Shown here: piece by piece, positions 27,434 through 35,475 of the stretch | How positions within the stretch are numbered: position 1 is the stretch's first letter | How the letters are laid out: every line of letters starts with the position of its first letter | Assembly: GCF_013359945.1 (NCBI RefSeq) | Contig: NZ_JABWCS010000213.1 | Coordinates: 1 to 64,000 of the forward strand | Length of the DNA: 64,000 bases | Direction: 5' to 3' | Source: Paenibacillus agri | Lineage (GTDB): Bacteria > Bacillota > Bacilli > Paenibacillales > Paenibacillaceae | Translations under genes and position numbers: made by a program | The notes under the pieces: generated by a model | The model's database searches: none | What the model saw: the letters and a program-made list of their open reading frames with translations, nothing else | Told to the model about the DNA's origin: nothing

Positions 27434-27521
27434 AGTCGTGCCAGCCAGCCGTCCACGGATTGAGGCAGTAGAGCTACTGCAGGTGGTTAACAGCTATCCG
27501 GAGAGTGGAAGCCTGGAGTAG
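27434..27521 (+). repeat. Diverged duplicate of the nitroreductase 3' end
   Basis: This 88-bp segment repeats 27341-27428, the last 29 codons of the nitroreductase gene including the stop TAG, with a 93-bp period. By eye there are six differences, four of them at third codon positions, giving only two amino acid changes (T to I, D to N). That looks like a copy that diverged as coding sequence, not a freshly decaying duplicate. Confidence 0.8.
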
Positions 27522-27608
27522 AATTGTGGTAAAAGAATTAATTGTCAGAGTCCACGTTCGAAACTTTGGAGGTTCCCGTTATTCGGATGCCTATAGAGTG
27601 AAGTAGAG

Positions 27609-28014
27609 CGAACGGAGAAGTTTGGAACTGTAGGCGCAAAGCGTTCGGCAGGAAGCTTTCCACACGAGAGCTAGCACCTGGAACATAGAGTGTCGACAGA
27701 TTTTAACCACGAGAAACGGGATGCTCCCTTTCACCAGTCGTCTTAATAGTGGAAAAGAAGGGCTCCTCCCCAACTAACGGCATTTTTGTACCTTATTTTT
27801 CTTTGATATAGGCAAATGAGGGAAATAAGGGCATTATTGTATCTTAATTTTCGAAAAAGCACGCCGAACGGGCTATTCTGGAAGATTTAAGGTACAAAAT
27901 TGCACTTAATCTCCAATAACCGTTAGCTGCAGAGGATTTAAGGTACGAAAATGCCGTTAATTTTAGTTCGATCCTTTTTAAACAAGCGCTCTCTTTTCTT
28001 GGCTATGTTTGATT
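27609..28014 (+). repeat. Composite dispersed repeat, family I fragment plus complete family II element
   Basis: The left part carries GAGAAGTTTGGAACTGTAGG (family I) and a TCGACAGATTTTAACCAC like that at 18059. The family II element at about 27774-27962 has arms ACGGCATTTTTGTACCTTA and GGGCATTATTGTATCTTAA, then TTTAAGGTACAAAATTGC and TTTAAGGTACGAAAATGCCG. The outermost arms pair almost perfectly, so the whole could fold as nested hairpins. The right end has CTCTCTTTTCTTGGCTATG as in the other copies. No gene is seen. Confidence 0.7.
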
Positions 28015-28080
28015 TGTATTGCGTTCTGTATTGCGTTCTATATTCATTGTATTGCGTTCTGTATTGCGTTCTATATTCAT
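28015..28080 (+). repeat. Two tandem copies of a 33-bp unit
   Basis: Exact copies at 28015-28047 and 28048-28080. Each unit contains TGTATTGCGTTC twice with one base of variation, so it is itself a partial duplication. It seems to be an expansion of the GCGTTCTATAT end of the family II repeat. Confidence 0.75.
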
Positions 28081-28104
28081 TGTATTGATTGATCAGTTCA
28101 ACGT

Positions 28105-28137
28105 TAACCCCCTGAAAACAGACAGGGGGTTCTTTAT
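28105..28137 (+). terminator. Terminator-like hairpin without an obvious gene upstream
   Basis: AACCCCCTG pairs with CAGGGGGTT, followed by CTTTATTTT. The only upstream gene on this strand is the nitroreductase, 680 bp away; the reverse-strand gene at 28209 ends just beyond it. Confidence 0.6.
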
Positions 28138-28208
28138 TTTCTATTTTGCCTAGGCCATATGAATGTGGGAGTTCTAGTTGACTATCAATTTAAAGTTTTC
28201 TAACGTTT

Positions 28209-28730
28209 CTAGTTTTTGATTATTACAAATTCTTGAGGGTTTAGGCGAATGTATGCGCTAATTTGTTGTAGACTCCCTTGAGACAACGTCAGGAAGCGCT
28301 CAAATAAAAGAGTAACAGTGTCTAAAAGTTCATGATCTTGATCCAAGTCTTTAAAAGTGGCGTCACTCCATTGAACACCTAATCTGCGATTTCTTGCTTC
28401 AAGAACCTCTTTGGTTTCGTCAAGCAGGGAGATCATGGAAGTATCGCTGAAGAAATGTAGGCCCTCTGTCACACTAGACCAATACCCCGGTGTATCTAGC
28501 AAAATGGATATCCAAGCATAATACTCACTGACCGAGTTTTTAGCATGATCGTACAATACACTAAACATACACAAGGCCTGTTGTCCCTTGGTGAGTTGAG
28601 ATATTACTTGTGTTTTTACGGACATCTCTTTTCCGCGAATTTGTTGAAAGGTTGGTTCCATGCATATCCACCCGAGTCGTTCATCATCCAATGCATCGAA
28701 ATCATGTTGTTTCACTGTTACTAATGACAT
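28209..28730 (-). CDS. Uncharacterised protein co-controlled with a TetR-family regulator
   Basis: I do not recognise this 173-residue protein. It is soluble, with no signal peptide or TM segment. Helical-looking stretches surround GLHFFSDTSMISLLDETKEVLEARNRRLG and DQDHELLDTVTLLFERFLTLS. The ATG at 28730 is chosen because AAAGGAGG lies 7 bp upstream; an in-frame ATG at 28769 has none. It follows a TetR regulator gene in the same direction, and a palindromic site like the one before that regulator lies just upstream, so it is probably a target of the regulator. Confidence 0.7.
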   Translation of the reverse strand: MSLVTVKQHDFDALDDERLGWICMEPTFQQIRGKEMSVKTQVISQLTKGQQALCMFSVLYDHAKNSVSEYYAWISILLDTPGYWSSVTEGLHFFSDTSMISLLDETKEVLEARNRRLGVQWSDATFKDLDQDHELLDTVTLLFERFLTLSQGSLQQISAYIRLNPQEFVIIKN

Positions 28731-28745
28731 TTGATTCCTCCTTTT

Positions 28746-28765
28746 TTGACTATCATGAGTGTCAA
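28746..28765. promoter_or_regulatory. Palindromic operator, copy 2
   Basis: On the minus strand this reads TTGACACTCATGATAGTCAA, fitting TTGA-N3-TCATGA-N3-TCAA. It sits in the 52-bp gap between the TetR gene stop and the next gene's RBS. The same pattern occurs at 29458-29477. Confidence 0.65.
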
Positions 28766-28782
28766 TCATAAGGGTAAAAAAA

Positions 28783-29436
28783 TTACTGAGGTTTTACTAT
28801 TGCTACAGCCGACTCAATCACTTGCTCTAAAAGTATTTCTAGCTGTTCTTTCATCGTAATCTCCAAAGCCCCTTGTGCGAAGAGATCCTGCTGCAGCTTG
28901 TCTAAATAATTCATCCCTTGTGAAACAGCGCCCCAGAACTGCATAGCCATGAGGCTGGCATTCCCCTGACGAATTGTTTTTTGGATGATGCCCTGCTCAA
29001 CGGCATGGGTTATCGGCTGTAGGAAGCTTTTCATCCATTCGAACGGAGAGAACGGTTCATCTGTATAGAAATAGTGCACATCCATGCTGACTCGCATGTA
29101 AAAGCGGGACACCTCAGGTTCCTCCAGTACTTGCTTACAGACCATCCGCGCATACTGACTGAACAGTTCAAGTGATGAGCCGTCTTGCTCAAAATGGGAC
29201 TTTGTAAAACGTTGCGTCTTGTCCATCATGTACTCGTAGAGCTCACGAAACAAGTTTTGTTTGCTTTTGAAATAGTGGTAAACCAGTCCGCGCGCCAGAC
29301 CCGCCCGTTCCGCTACTTCACCGATCTCAGCAGCCACATAACCTTTTTCCTCATAAACATGAATGGCTGCCTGCAAAATCTCTTGTGACCGCTGTTTACG
29401 AATCTCTTCATTTTGTTCTTTCGTGCGTGGTGACAT
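28783..29436 (-). CDS. TetR/AcrR-family transcriptional regulator
   Basis: The 217-residue protein has an N-terminal TetR HTH (ILQAAIHVYEEKGYVAAEIGEVAERAGLARGLVYHYFKSKQNLF) and a ligand domain of unknown specificity. GAGGGATAC precedes the ATG. A 20-bp palindrome lies 22 bp upstream of the start, and another before the downstream gene, suggesting that it represses itself and that gene. A divergent promoter region to the metallo-hydrolase gene lies beyond. Confidence 0.88.
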   Translation of the reverse strand: MSPRTKEQNEEIRKQRSQEILQAAIHVYEEKGYVAAEIGEVAERAGLARGLVYHYFKSKQNLFRELYEYMMDKTQRFTKSHFEQDGSSLELFSQYARMVCKQVLEEPEVSRFYMRVSMDVHYFYTDEPFSPFEWMKSFLQPITHAVEQGIIQKTIRQGNASLMAMQFWGAVSQGMNYLDKLQQDLFAQGALEITMKEQLEILLEQVIESAVAIVKPQ

Positions 29437-29457
29437 GTTGTGTATCCCTCATTTTCG

Positions 29458-29477
29458 TTGACATTCATGACAATCAA
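29458..29477. promoter_or_regulatory. Palindromic operator, copy 1
   Basis: TTGACATTCATGACAATCAA fits TTGA-N3-TCATGA-N3-TCAA, the same arrangement as at 28746-28765. Likely binding site of the TetR protein encoded at 28783-29436. Confidence 0.65.
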
Positions 29478-29596
29478 AAATATAAAGGATATTCAAAATA
29501 ATGTAAATATTAATCATCTATTGATGCGCTCAGAAACCGAATTCTTTAACGGAATCGGAAATTTCCAGGCCAATTTTTGGAGAATTCAGTTTACTG

Positions 29597-29644
29597 TTGA
29601 AAAACTAATCGTATTAGTTTATATTATAACTAATGATATTAGTT
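29597..29644 (+). promoter_or_regulatory. Promoter with two palindromic operators for the metallo-hydrolase/TetR pair
   Basis: TTGAAA (29597-29602) and TATATT (29620-29625) are separated by exactly 17 bp. That spacer is a perfect palindrome, AACTAATCGTATTAGTT (29603-29619). A second, AACTAATGATATTAGTT, lies at 29628-29644, 25 bp centre to centre. This fits tight repression by the TetR-type protein encoded second in the operon. Confidence 0.75.
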
Positions 29645-29660
29645 TTGAGGAGGAATACAC

Positions 29661-30374
29661 ATGAGAGTGCTACAAGAAGGACGTTTGCTACAGTTGACTT
29701 GGATGCCATCCTTTTTTCCGGTAAACTGCTATTTGGTCGAAGAAGAAGACGGGTTGACACTTATTGATGCAGCAATGCCATTTAGCGCCAAAGGGATTAT
29801 TGGCACAGCAGAGAAACTGGGGAAGAAGATCAACCGCATTATATTGACCCATGCCCATGACGACCATGTCGGAGCGCTGGATGAGGTGGCGAAGCATTAT
29901 GCAGATGCAAAGGTATATATCTCCGAGCGGGATGCAGACTTGCTTCGAGGGGACAGCTCACTTCGGCCTGATGAGCCACAGACTCCGATCAAGGGAAGTG
30001 TGCCTAAGAAAATCACCACCAAACCGGATGTACTGCTTCGGGAGGGGGATACCATTGGCTCACTAAAAGCAATCAGCACACCTGGTCATACTCCTGGTTC
30101 AATGTCTTTCATCGATCAGCGCAGCGGTGCGGTTATCGTCGGCGATGCGGTCCAGATGTTCAGAGGGTTTGTGGTAGCAGGAACAGTAGTACCACTGTTT
30201 CCGTTCCCGGCGCTAGCAACCTGGCACAAGGAGATCGCACTTTCGAGTGCCCGCAAGCTGTTACAGCTCAAGCCTACTCTCATTGCTGCTGGGCATGGTA
30301 ACTGGTTAAAGGAACCGGCTAGTGGGCTTCAGCGGGCAATTCTTCGGGCAGAAAAGTCATTACGAAAGGGGTGA
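29661..30374 (+). CDS. MBL-fold metallo-hydrolase
   Basis: The 237-residue protein has the metallo-beta-lactamase fold with metal motif THAHDDH (about 64-70), a further His in STPGHTPGSMSF, Asp in VGDAV and a C-terminal AAGHGNW. No signal peptide, so it is cytoplasmic. Substrates of such enzymes range from thioesters to lactones; none can be assigned. GAGGAGG precedes the ATG. It is followed 4 bp later by its probable repressor. Confidence 0.87.
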   Translation: MRVLQEGRLLQLTWMPSFFPVNCYLVEEEDGLTLIDAAMPFSAKGIIGTAEKLGKKINRIILTHAHDDHVGALDEVAKHYADAKVYISERDADLLRGDSSLRPDEPQTPIKGSVPKKITTKPDVLLREGDTIGSLKAISTPGHTPGSMSFIDQRSGAVIVGDAVQMFRGFVVAGTVVPLFPFPALATWHKEIALSSARKLLQLKPTLIAAGHGNWLKEPASGLQRAILRAEKSLRKG

Positions 30375-30378
30375 GCGA

Positions 30379-30966
30379 ATGTCTCCAAGAGCAGGATTGG
30401 ATGTCGATATACTTGTACGAGCGGCAGCAGAGATTGCCGATGAGGAAGGGATTGAAGAGGTAACGCTGGCACGGCTGGCAGCCAAACTGGGTGTGCGGTC
30501 GCCTTCACTTTATAATCATATCAATGGTTTACAGGGTTTACGCACCCAGTTGGCTATCTATGGACTGGGAGAGCTGAATACGGCGATAGCCTCTGCAGCG
30601 GAGGGGCTGAGCGGTGACGATGCAGTCCAGGCGATGGGCCGCGCCTATGTTGAGTTTGCAAGAAGCCGCCCGGGGTTGTACAAAACGACGCTCTCCTCCC
30701 CGGATCCAAACAATGCCGAACTTGTGGCGGCCAGTGAGCGTATTTTGTCCCTGATAATTAATCTGTTACAGGTTTATAATCTGGGTAAGGAAGGCGAGTT
30801 GCATGCCGTACGTGGCCTTCGCAGCATCCTGCATGGCTTTGCCTCTATCGTGCAGGAGGGCGGCTTCGGGATGCCGCTAGATACCAACATTAGTCTATCC
30901 CGCCTAATCGCTGCATTCCTCACCGGGATCGGGCAAATGAACATTCCAGGAAAGTATGAATCTTGA
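30379..30966 (+). CDS. TetR-family regulator with a WHG-type ligand domain
   Basis: The 195-residue protein has an N-terminal HTH (AAAEIADEEGIEEVTLARLAAKLGVRSPSLYNHINGLQGLR) and a C-terminal domain with RGLRSILHGFASIVQEGGFGMP, as in the TetR C-terminal WHG group. The ATG at 30379 follows GAAAGGGG and lies 4 bp after the hydrolase stop; earlier in-frame codons lie inside that gene. The pair of palindromes at 29603 and 29628 are the likely operators. The ligand may be the hydrolase substrate. Confidence 0.86.
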   Translation: MSPRAGLDVDILVRAAAEIADEEGIEEVTLARLAAKLGVRSPSLYNHINGLQGLRTQLAIYGLGELNTAIASAAEGLSGDDAVQAMGRAYVEFARSRPGLYKTTLSSPDPNNAELVAASERILSLIINLLQVYNLGKEGELHAVRGLRSILHGFASIVQEGGFGMPLDTNISLSRLIAAFLTGIGQMNIPGKYES

Positions 30967-31010
30967 TAATGAGTCCTTGCCGATGCGGGAATGAAGGCCA
31001 AGGAGAACTT

Positions 31011-31577
31011 ATGTGGAAAGGTGTTTATGAAGAGTTCAGTGAGTTAACGAAATCAGAGCAACTGGCACTGTTTAACGCTATGAAGCAAGATTTGTTTCCA
31101 GATGAACCTGACAATATTACAAAACTGCTCAAAAGTATTTGTGAAGCACGTTTCGCTTCTGGAATGGCTTGTGTTCATTGTGGGAGTTTGTCAGTAGCGA
31201 AACGGGAAATACCGCACAAGACAACGCTATCTTTGTAAAGATTGCGGGAAATCTTTCGTGAGTCTATGAAAGGTCGTGAAATCACTCATAGAAAAGCCAA
31301 GAAGCGTGGAGAAAAAGACGAAGAGAGAGGGATTTCTAACCTTAAAATCGCTGTCGTGGTTGCACAAGACCGAAAAGGTAGCGTGATTGCTCGCAAAGCA
31401 GGCACAGGCCGTGTAAAAGCCGAAGAAATAGACACTGTAATTGGTGCTTATATTCACCCGTCTGGTTGGTTAGAATTAGGGGGAAACTTAGCATTTGAAA
31501 ATCGAGTAGAGCAAATGCTTATTGCAGCGTGTCAAAAATCCAATTATAGAACTGCTGAAATGATAAGAAGTGCATAA
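31011..31577 (+). pseudogene. Decayed IS1595-family transposase remnant
   Basis: From the ATG at 31011 (AAGGAGAAC upstream) a frame gives the N-terminal domain and half a zinc ribbon (CVHCGS). The second half (YRTRQRYLCKDCGKSF) lies in another frame, marking a frameshift near 31205. After a deletion, an IS1595-type piece follows (ESMKGREITHRKAKKRG, VVVAQDRKGSVIARKAG, KAEEIDTVIG), and the C-terminal end is lost, replaced by an unrecognised tail to 31577. No terminal inverted repeats were found. Confidence 0.65.
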
Positions 31578-31606
31578 TAAAAGACCTCAAACAAGAGATC
31601 ACTTTG

Positions 31607-31882
31607 TTAGTTTTTTTTGCGTTGCTTATAAAGCAAAAGTGAACTGATTAACAACAAGCTAAGTCCAATTTGCAAATACCATCCCTCATAAGACAACATG
31701 ATAATTAGTTCCCAAATGTTCGATGGACCAGAGTTCTCACAACCATTACAGTACGGATAATCAAAAATATAAGGAATTAAGCCAACAACAAGTGAAATTA
31801 CTCCTAAAACGGCTAATAACATCGTATATTTTTTAAAATCAGTCCCCTCCTTCACCAAGGGTAATAAACCATCAAATCTCAA
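31607..31882 (-). CDS. Small two-TM membrane protein, unknown
   Basis: The 91-residue frame has two hydrophobic helices (MLLAVLGVISLVVGLIPYIF and YLQIGLSLLLISSLLLY) with a CNGCENSG loop between them that could hold a metal or disulfide, and a basic end (KQRKKN). The TTG at 31882 has a weak RBS; an ATG at 31822 is an alternative. AAGGAGGGG lies between the two. I do not recognise the family. Confidence 0.5.
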   Translation of the reverse strand: MRFDGLLPLVKEGTDFKKYTMLLAVLGVISLVVGLIPYIFDYPYCNGCENSGPSNIWELIIMLSYEGWYLQIGLSLLLISSLLLYKQRKKN

Positions 31883-32213
31883 GTTCTTTTACTGCTAAAT
31901 AATTAGACGTAAACTTTGACAGAATGTTTCGTTATTACAAGCTCTCTAAAAACAACAATCTTTCAGAAAACAGCCTTTAATAATGTGGTTACCGAGCTGT
32001 GGAGATCTCTGGACATTGTGATTTCGAGAGTGAAGGAACGGTTGAACGCAGAAGAGGAGAAGAATGGCCGGAACAGCTCCTCGTATGAAACGGTCGCATA
32101 CCCAGTGGCTACATTCCAGAATGGCAGAGGCCTAGACGCCGTCGTCAATTGCCTGGATGGGCAAAACAATATTTTGCTCTAAAACATACCGAACCGAAAA
32201 TACATCATATACG
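31883..32213. other. Region without a confident gene; possible gene fragment
   Basis: A plus-strand frame at 31916-32182 gives a plausible-looking stretch (VVTELWRSLDIVISRVKERLNAEEEKN) but no clear RBS or recognisable family. It may be the remains of a gene. Nothing else is seen. Confidence 0.2.
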
Positions 32214-32262
32214 TAAAAAAACGGCTATTAACGCTCCATTTCGGAAGCATTATTAGCCGTAA
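32214..32262 (-). terminator. Terminator of the small membrane protein gene
   Basis: Read on the minus strand, ACGGCTAATAATGCTTCC pairs with GGAGCGTTAATAGCCGT, with a run of seven T after it. Confidence 0.75.
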
Positions 32263-32296
32263 GCGCTTTCTATAGAAAAACGTAAAGGCTGCTTCA

Positions 32297-32473
32297 TTAC
32301 AGCATAGGACCCAGATAGGCTGCAAGGAAATACAGTAACCCAAACAACAGCATGACATAAGCCGTGTACTTGATGGCATTGGAGGCAGTGATACGTGGAT
32401 CGACAGATTCTTGAACCAGGACCTGTTCTTGTTCCTTCGCTTCGAAGTCTTCAGACCGCGGGTCTCTCATCAT
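32297..32473 (-). CDS. Small single-TM protein (58 aa)
   Basis: A strong AAGGAGGAG lies 7 bp before an ATG at 32473. The frame encodes an acidic N-terminal half (RSEDFEAKEQEQVLVQES) and one TM helix near the end (YTAYVMLLFGLLYFLAAYLG). A terminator follows directly, so it is a monocistronic gene with good signals. The function is unknown. No other gene lies in 32474-32732; that stretch holds its promoter region. Confidence 0.7.
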   Translation of the reverse strand: MMRDPRSEDFEAKEQEQVLVQESVDPRITASNAIKYTAYVMLLFGLLYFLAAYLGPML

Positions 32474-32732
32474 GATAATCTCCTCCTTGGATGTTGAAGC
32501 CTTAACTCTATTGTGACATATCTGTGAACTAATTTCAACAAATATGTGGCTATAATTTGAACAAATATTTAAATTTAAGTTATTTATGGGCTTTTAATCG
32601 AAGAAATCTCTTGACACTGGATGGATCGCCATCATTTGAGAGGGATTTCCCGCACACGCAAGGCCAACCTTTTATCCTAAGATTGAACATTAGATTAACT
32701 GAAATTACATTACACGGGTGAAAAAGCACAAT

Positions 32733-32776
32733 AAAAAGCCAGCCGGGCACAAATTTGTGTCTGACTGGCTTTTATT
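32733..32776. terminator. Terminator of the aminopeptidase pair (bidirectional)
   Basis: AAAAAGCCAG..GCACAAATTTGTGT..CTGGCTTTT forms a long stem with T or A runs on both sides. It is placed after the minus-strand gene at 32813. Confidence 0.75.
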
Positions 32777-32812
32777 TTATCCTGCGCAAAAAGCGATCTG
32801 TGCAAAAAGCGA

Positions 32813-34042
32813 TTATGCCCAGTTGCCGTTACGGAAAATCGGCTCGGCATTGCCGTTATCCGTAATTCCGTCAATATTCATTTCCGGAGAACCCATCATG
32901 AAATCGACGTGGGTTAGACTTTGGTTCATGCCTTTAGCAGACAGTTCTTCCTTCGTCATCTTGATTCCATCTTGTAAGGTAAAGGCATAAGCTGCGCCCA
33001 AAGCCAGATGGCAGGAAGCATTCTCGTCATAGAGGGTCGTGTAATATAGAATACCGCTCTCTGAGATCGGGGAATGGAATGGTACAAGTGCCACTTCACC
33101 GAGGTAGGAGGCACCTTCATCCATTGCCAATAGCGCAGCAAGCGTTTCTTGGCCTTTTTCGGCCGTGAAATCAATGACCTTGCCATTCTCAAGTGTCAGT
33201 GTAAAGTTGTCGATAATATTGCCGCCGTAGCTGAGAGGTTTCGTGCTGCTCACTGTACCGTTAACACCAGTCTTCAAAGGAGCGGTGAACACTTCTTCAG
33301 TAGGAATATTGGCCAGGAACGGCACTCCGCGTCCATTCACTGCGCCAGCCTGACACCAGATATGCCCTTCCGGCAGTTCGATGGTTAGATCTGTTCCCGG
33401 TGCAGTGTAGTGCAGCTTGCGGTACTTGCGATCATTAAGGAATGTACAACGATCTTTCAAGCCGTCCAGATGCAGAGTCCATGCTTCAACCGGATTCTCC
33501 TGATCGGCACGCACTGCTTTGAAGAATGCTTCCCATAATAAGTCGACTTGCTGATCCGCAGGCGCTTCAGGGAACACCTTCGCCGCCCAAGAAGGGGATG
33601 GGAAGGCCACTATGCTCCAGCTTGCAAAATTGTTCATCAGCATTTCACGGTACGCCGCCATCGCCTGCCCGCTCGTCCGTTGGTTGTTGGCAATACGCTC
33701 TGAATCTACTCCAGCCAGCAAGTCCGGGTCTACAGAGATGATATTCAGGAATGCTGCGCCGTTCTTGGCGAGATCCTCCAGCTCATCGGCCTGCCATTTT
33801 GGAGGCACAAGGAAGGATTCCGATGGTGCCAGATCATAACGGGTACGAGTAACTACCTCGTCGCTGTAATTGACCTTTACCAACTGGGCTCCAGCTTCAT
33901 AAGCGTTGCGTACGACGAGGCGCACCAATTCTGCCGAGGTGATATCGGCATTGACGACCAGCGTCTGTCCCGGCTGGATATTCACCCCGATTTTTACAGC
34001 CAGCAGTGCGTAATTCTCCAGCTTTTGCTTGAAACTCAACAT
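32813..34042 (-). CDS. M29-family aminopeptidase, second of two tandem copies
   Basis: The 409-residue protein is a thermophilic-type metallo-aminopeptidase (AmpS/AmpT/PepS family). Family features include VKIGVNIQPGQTLVVNA, GVNGTVSSTKPLSYGGNIIDNF, GEVALVPFHSPISESGILYYTTLYDENASCHLALG and THVDFMMGSPEM, containing the metal-binding Glu and His residues. It removes N-terminal residues from peptides in the cytoplasm. The start at 34042 is chosen since it aligns with its paralogue; an upstream ATG at 34135 overlaps the neighbouring gene. Confidence 0.9.
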   Translation of the reverse strand: MLSFKQKLENYALLAVKIGVNIQPGQTLVVNADITSAELVRLVVRNAYEAGAQLVKVNYSDEVVTRTRYDLAPSESFLVPPKWQADELEDLAKNGAAFLNIISVDPDLLAGVDSERIANNQRTSGQAMAAYREMLMNNFASWSIVAFPSPSWAAKVFPEAPADQQVDLLWEAFFKAVRADQENPVEAWTLHLDGLKDRCTFLNDRKYRKLHYTAPGTDLTIELPEGHIWCQAGAVNGRGVPFLANIPTEEVFTAPLKTGVNGTVSSTKPLSYGGNIIDNFTLTLENGKVIDFTAEKGQETLAALLAMDEGASYLGEVALVPFHSPISESGILYYTTLYDENASCHLALGAAYAFTLQDGIKMTKEELSAKGMNQSLTHVDFMMGSPEMNIDGITDNGNAEPIFRNGNWA

Positions 34043-34073
34043 GACATCCTGTCCCCTTATCCTTAAAATTCTT

Positions 34074-35306
34074 TTAAAAAGCCCAGTTACCTTTGAGGAA
34101 TACAGGTTCCCGAGTGCCGTCTTCAGATATTCCATAAATGTCCATCTCGCCAGAGCCGATCATGAAGTCGACATGCGTAACACTGGAGTTCAGTCCGTGA
34201 GCAATTTGTTGTTCTTCATCCATCTCTTTGCCGCCCTCCAGACAGAAGGCATAAGCCATGCCGATCGCCAAGTGGTTAGAGGCATTCTCGTCAAACAAAG
34301 TATTGTAGTAGAGGATATTGGATTCGGAAATTGGAGAGTGATGTGGAACCAATGCCACTTCCCCGAGATATTTGGCGCCTTCATCCATGCTGATTAGATG
34401 TTCAAGGGACTCTTGACCCTTCTCCGCGCTTACGCTAACAATCTTGCCGTTCTCAAAAGTCAGAGAGAAGTTGTCAATAATGTTGCCTCCATGGCTAAGC
34501 GGTTTGGTGCTGCTAACGACTCCGTTCACACCGGTCTTAAGCGGAGCTGTAAAGACCTCTTCGGTAGGCAGATTGGCGACGAAGCTGTGGCCTTTCGCGT
34601 TGATGCTGTCACCCTGAGCCCACAGATGACCTTTTGGAAGCTCGATGGTCAGGTCGGTACCAGGTGCTATGTAATGCAGTTTCTTATATTTTTTGGCGTT
34701 TAGCACATTTGCTTTGTTCTCCAGATTGTCCAGATGCTCATGCCAAGCGGCAATTGGATCTTCCTGGTCAATACGTACGGTATGGAAAATAGCTTCCCAC
34801 AGCTGTGCTACGCGTTCTTCTGATGGCAGCTCAGGGAACACTTTGTCTGCCCATGGCTGGGAAGGAACAGCAATAACGTTCCAGCTAATCTTATCCGACA
34901 TCTGGTAAGCGCGGTACTTGGCCAGTGCGGCACCGCGTGTTTTCTGGAAATTAGCAATACGTTCCGGATCAATGCCTTTCAGCGCGTCCGGGTTCTCGGA
35001 GATGACTGCCATCACGGCTGCACCGTTCTCAGCAAACTCGGTCATTTCACCGGCATACCAGGTTGGAGCCTTCGTAAAGATCTCAGGTGCAGCATGCTCA
35101 AAAGTCTGACGGGTAATGCTCTCATCACTCCAGTTAACCTTGACCAGGCTTGCACCTACGCCATAGGCCTTTTCAGCCACAAGACGGACGAATTCCGCTG
35201 CGCTAATGGGAGCGTTAATGACCAAGGCCTGCCCTGGTTGAATGTTGACGCCAATCTTGACTGCAAGCTCGGCATATTTGTTAAGCTTTGTTTGAAAATC
35301 GCTCAT
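34074..35306 (-). CDS. M29-family aminopeptidase, first of two tandem copies
   Basis: The 410-residue protein closely parallels the next gene along its length (VKIGVNIQPGQALVINAPIS, GVNGVVSSTKPLSHGGNIIDNF, GEVALVPHHSPISESNILYYNTLFDENASNHLAIG, THVDFMIGSGEMDI). TGGAGGAA lies before the ATG at 35306. The 31-bp gap to the second copy implies one transcript. The two copies are an old tandem duplication, both with intact metal-binding motifs, and may differ in peptide preference. Confidence 0.9.
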   Translation of the reverse strand: MSDFQTKLNKYAELAVKIGVNIQPGQALVINAPISAAEFVRLVAEKAYGVGASLVKVNWSDESITRQTFEHAAPEIFTKAPTWYAGEMTEFAENGAAVMAVISENPDALKGIDPERIANFQKTRGAALAKYRAYQMSDKISWNVIAVPSQPWADKVFPELPSEERVAQLWEAIFHTVRIDQEDPIAAWHEHLDNLENKANVLNAKKYKKLHYIAPGTDLTIELPKGHLWAQGDSINAKGHSFVANLPTEEVFTAPLKTGVNGVVSSTKPLSHGGNIIDNFSLTFENGKIVSVSAEKGQESLEHLISMDEGAKYLGEVALVPHHSPISESNILYYNTLFDENASNHLAIGMAYAFCLEGGKEMDEEQQIAHGLNSSVTHVDFMIGSGEMDIYGISEDGTREPVFLKGNWAF

Positions 35307-35475
35307 GTAGATTTCCTCCATTTACCTTTAATCTAATGCTTTACAAGGGTTGTCTTAAATTATTAACCGCCGGATGAAAAAAGTCAATTATGCCAAGCGA
35401 AGGCGGGATTTGCTTTCATTTCAATGCTATACTGGTGTAGTGAAGCAACAATCATTGGAAAGGGTGTTTATTAGG

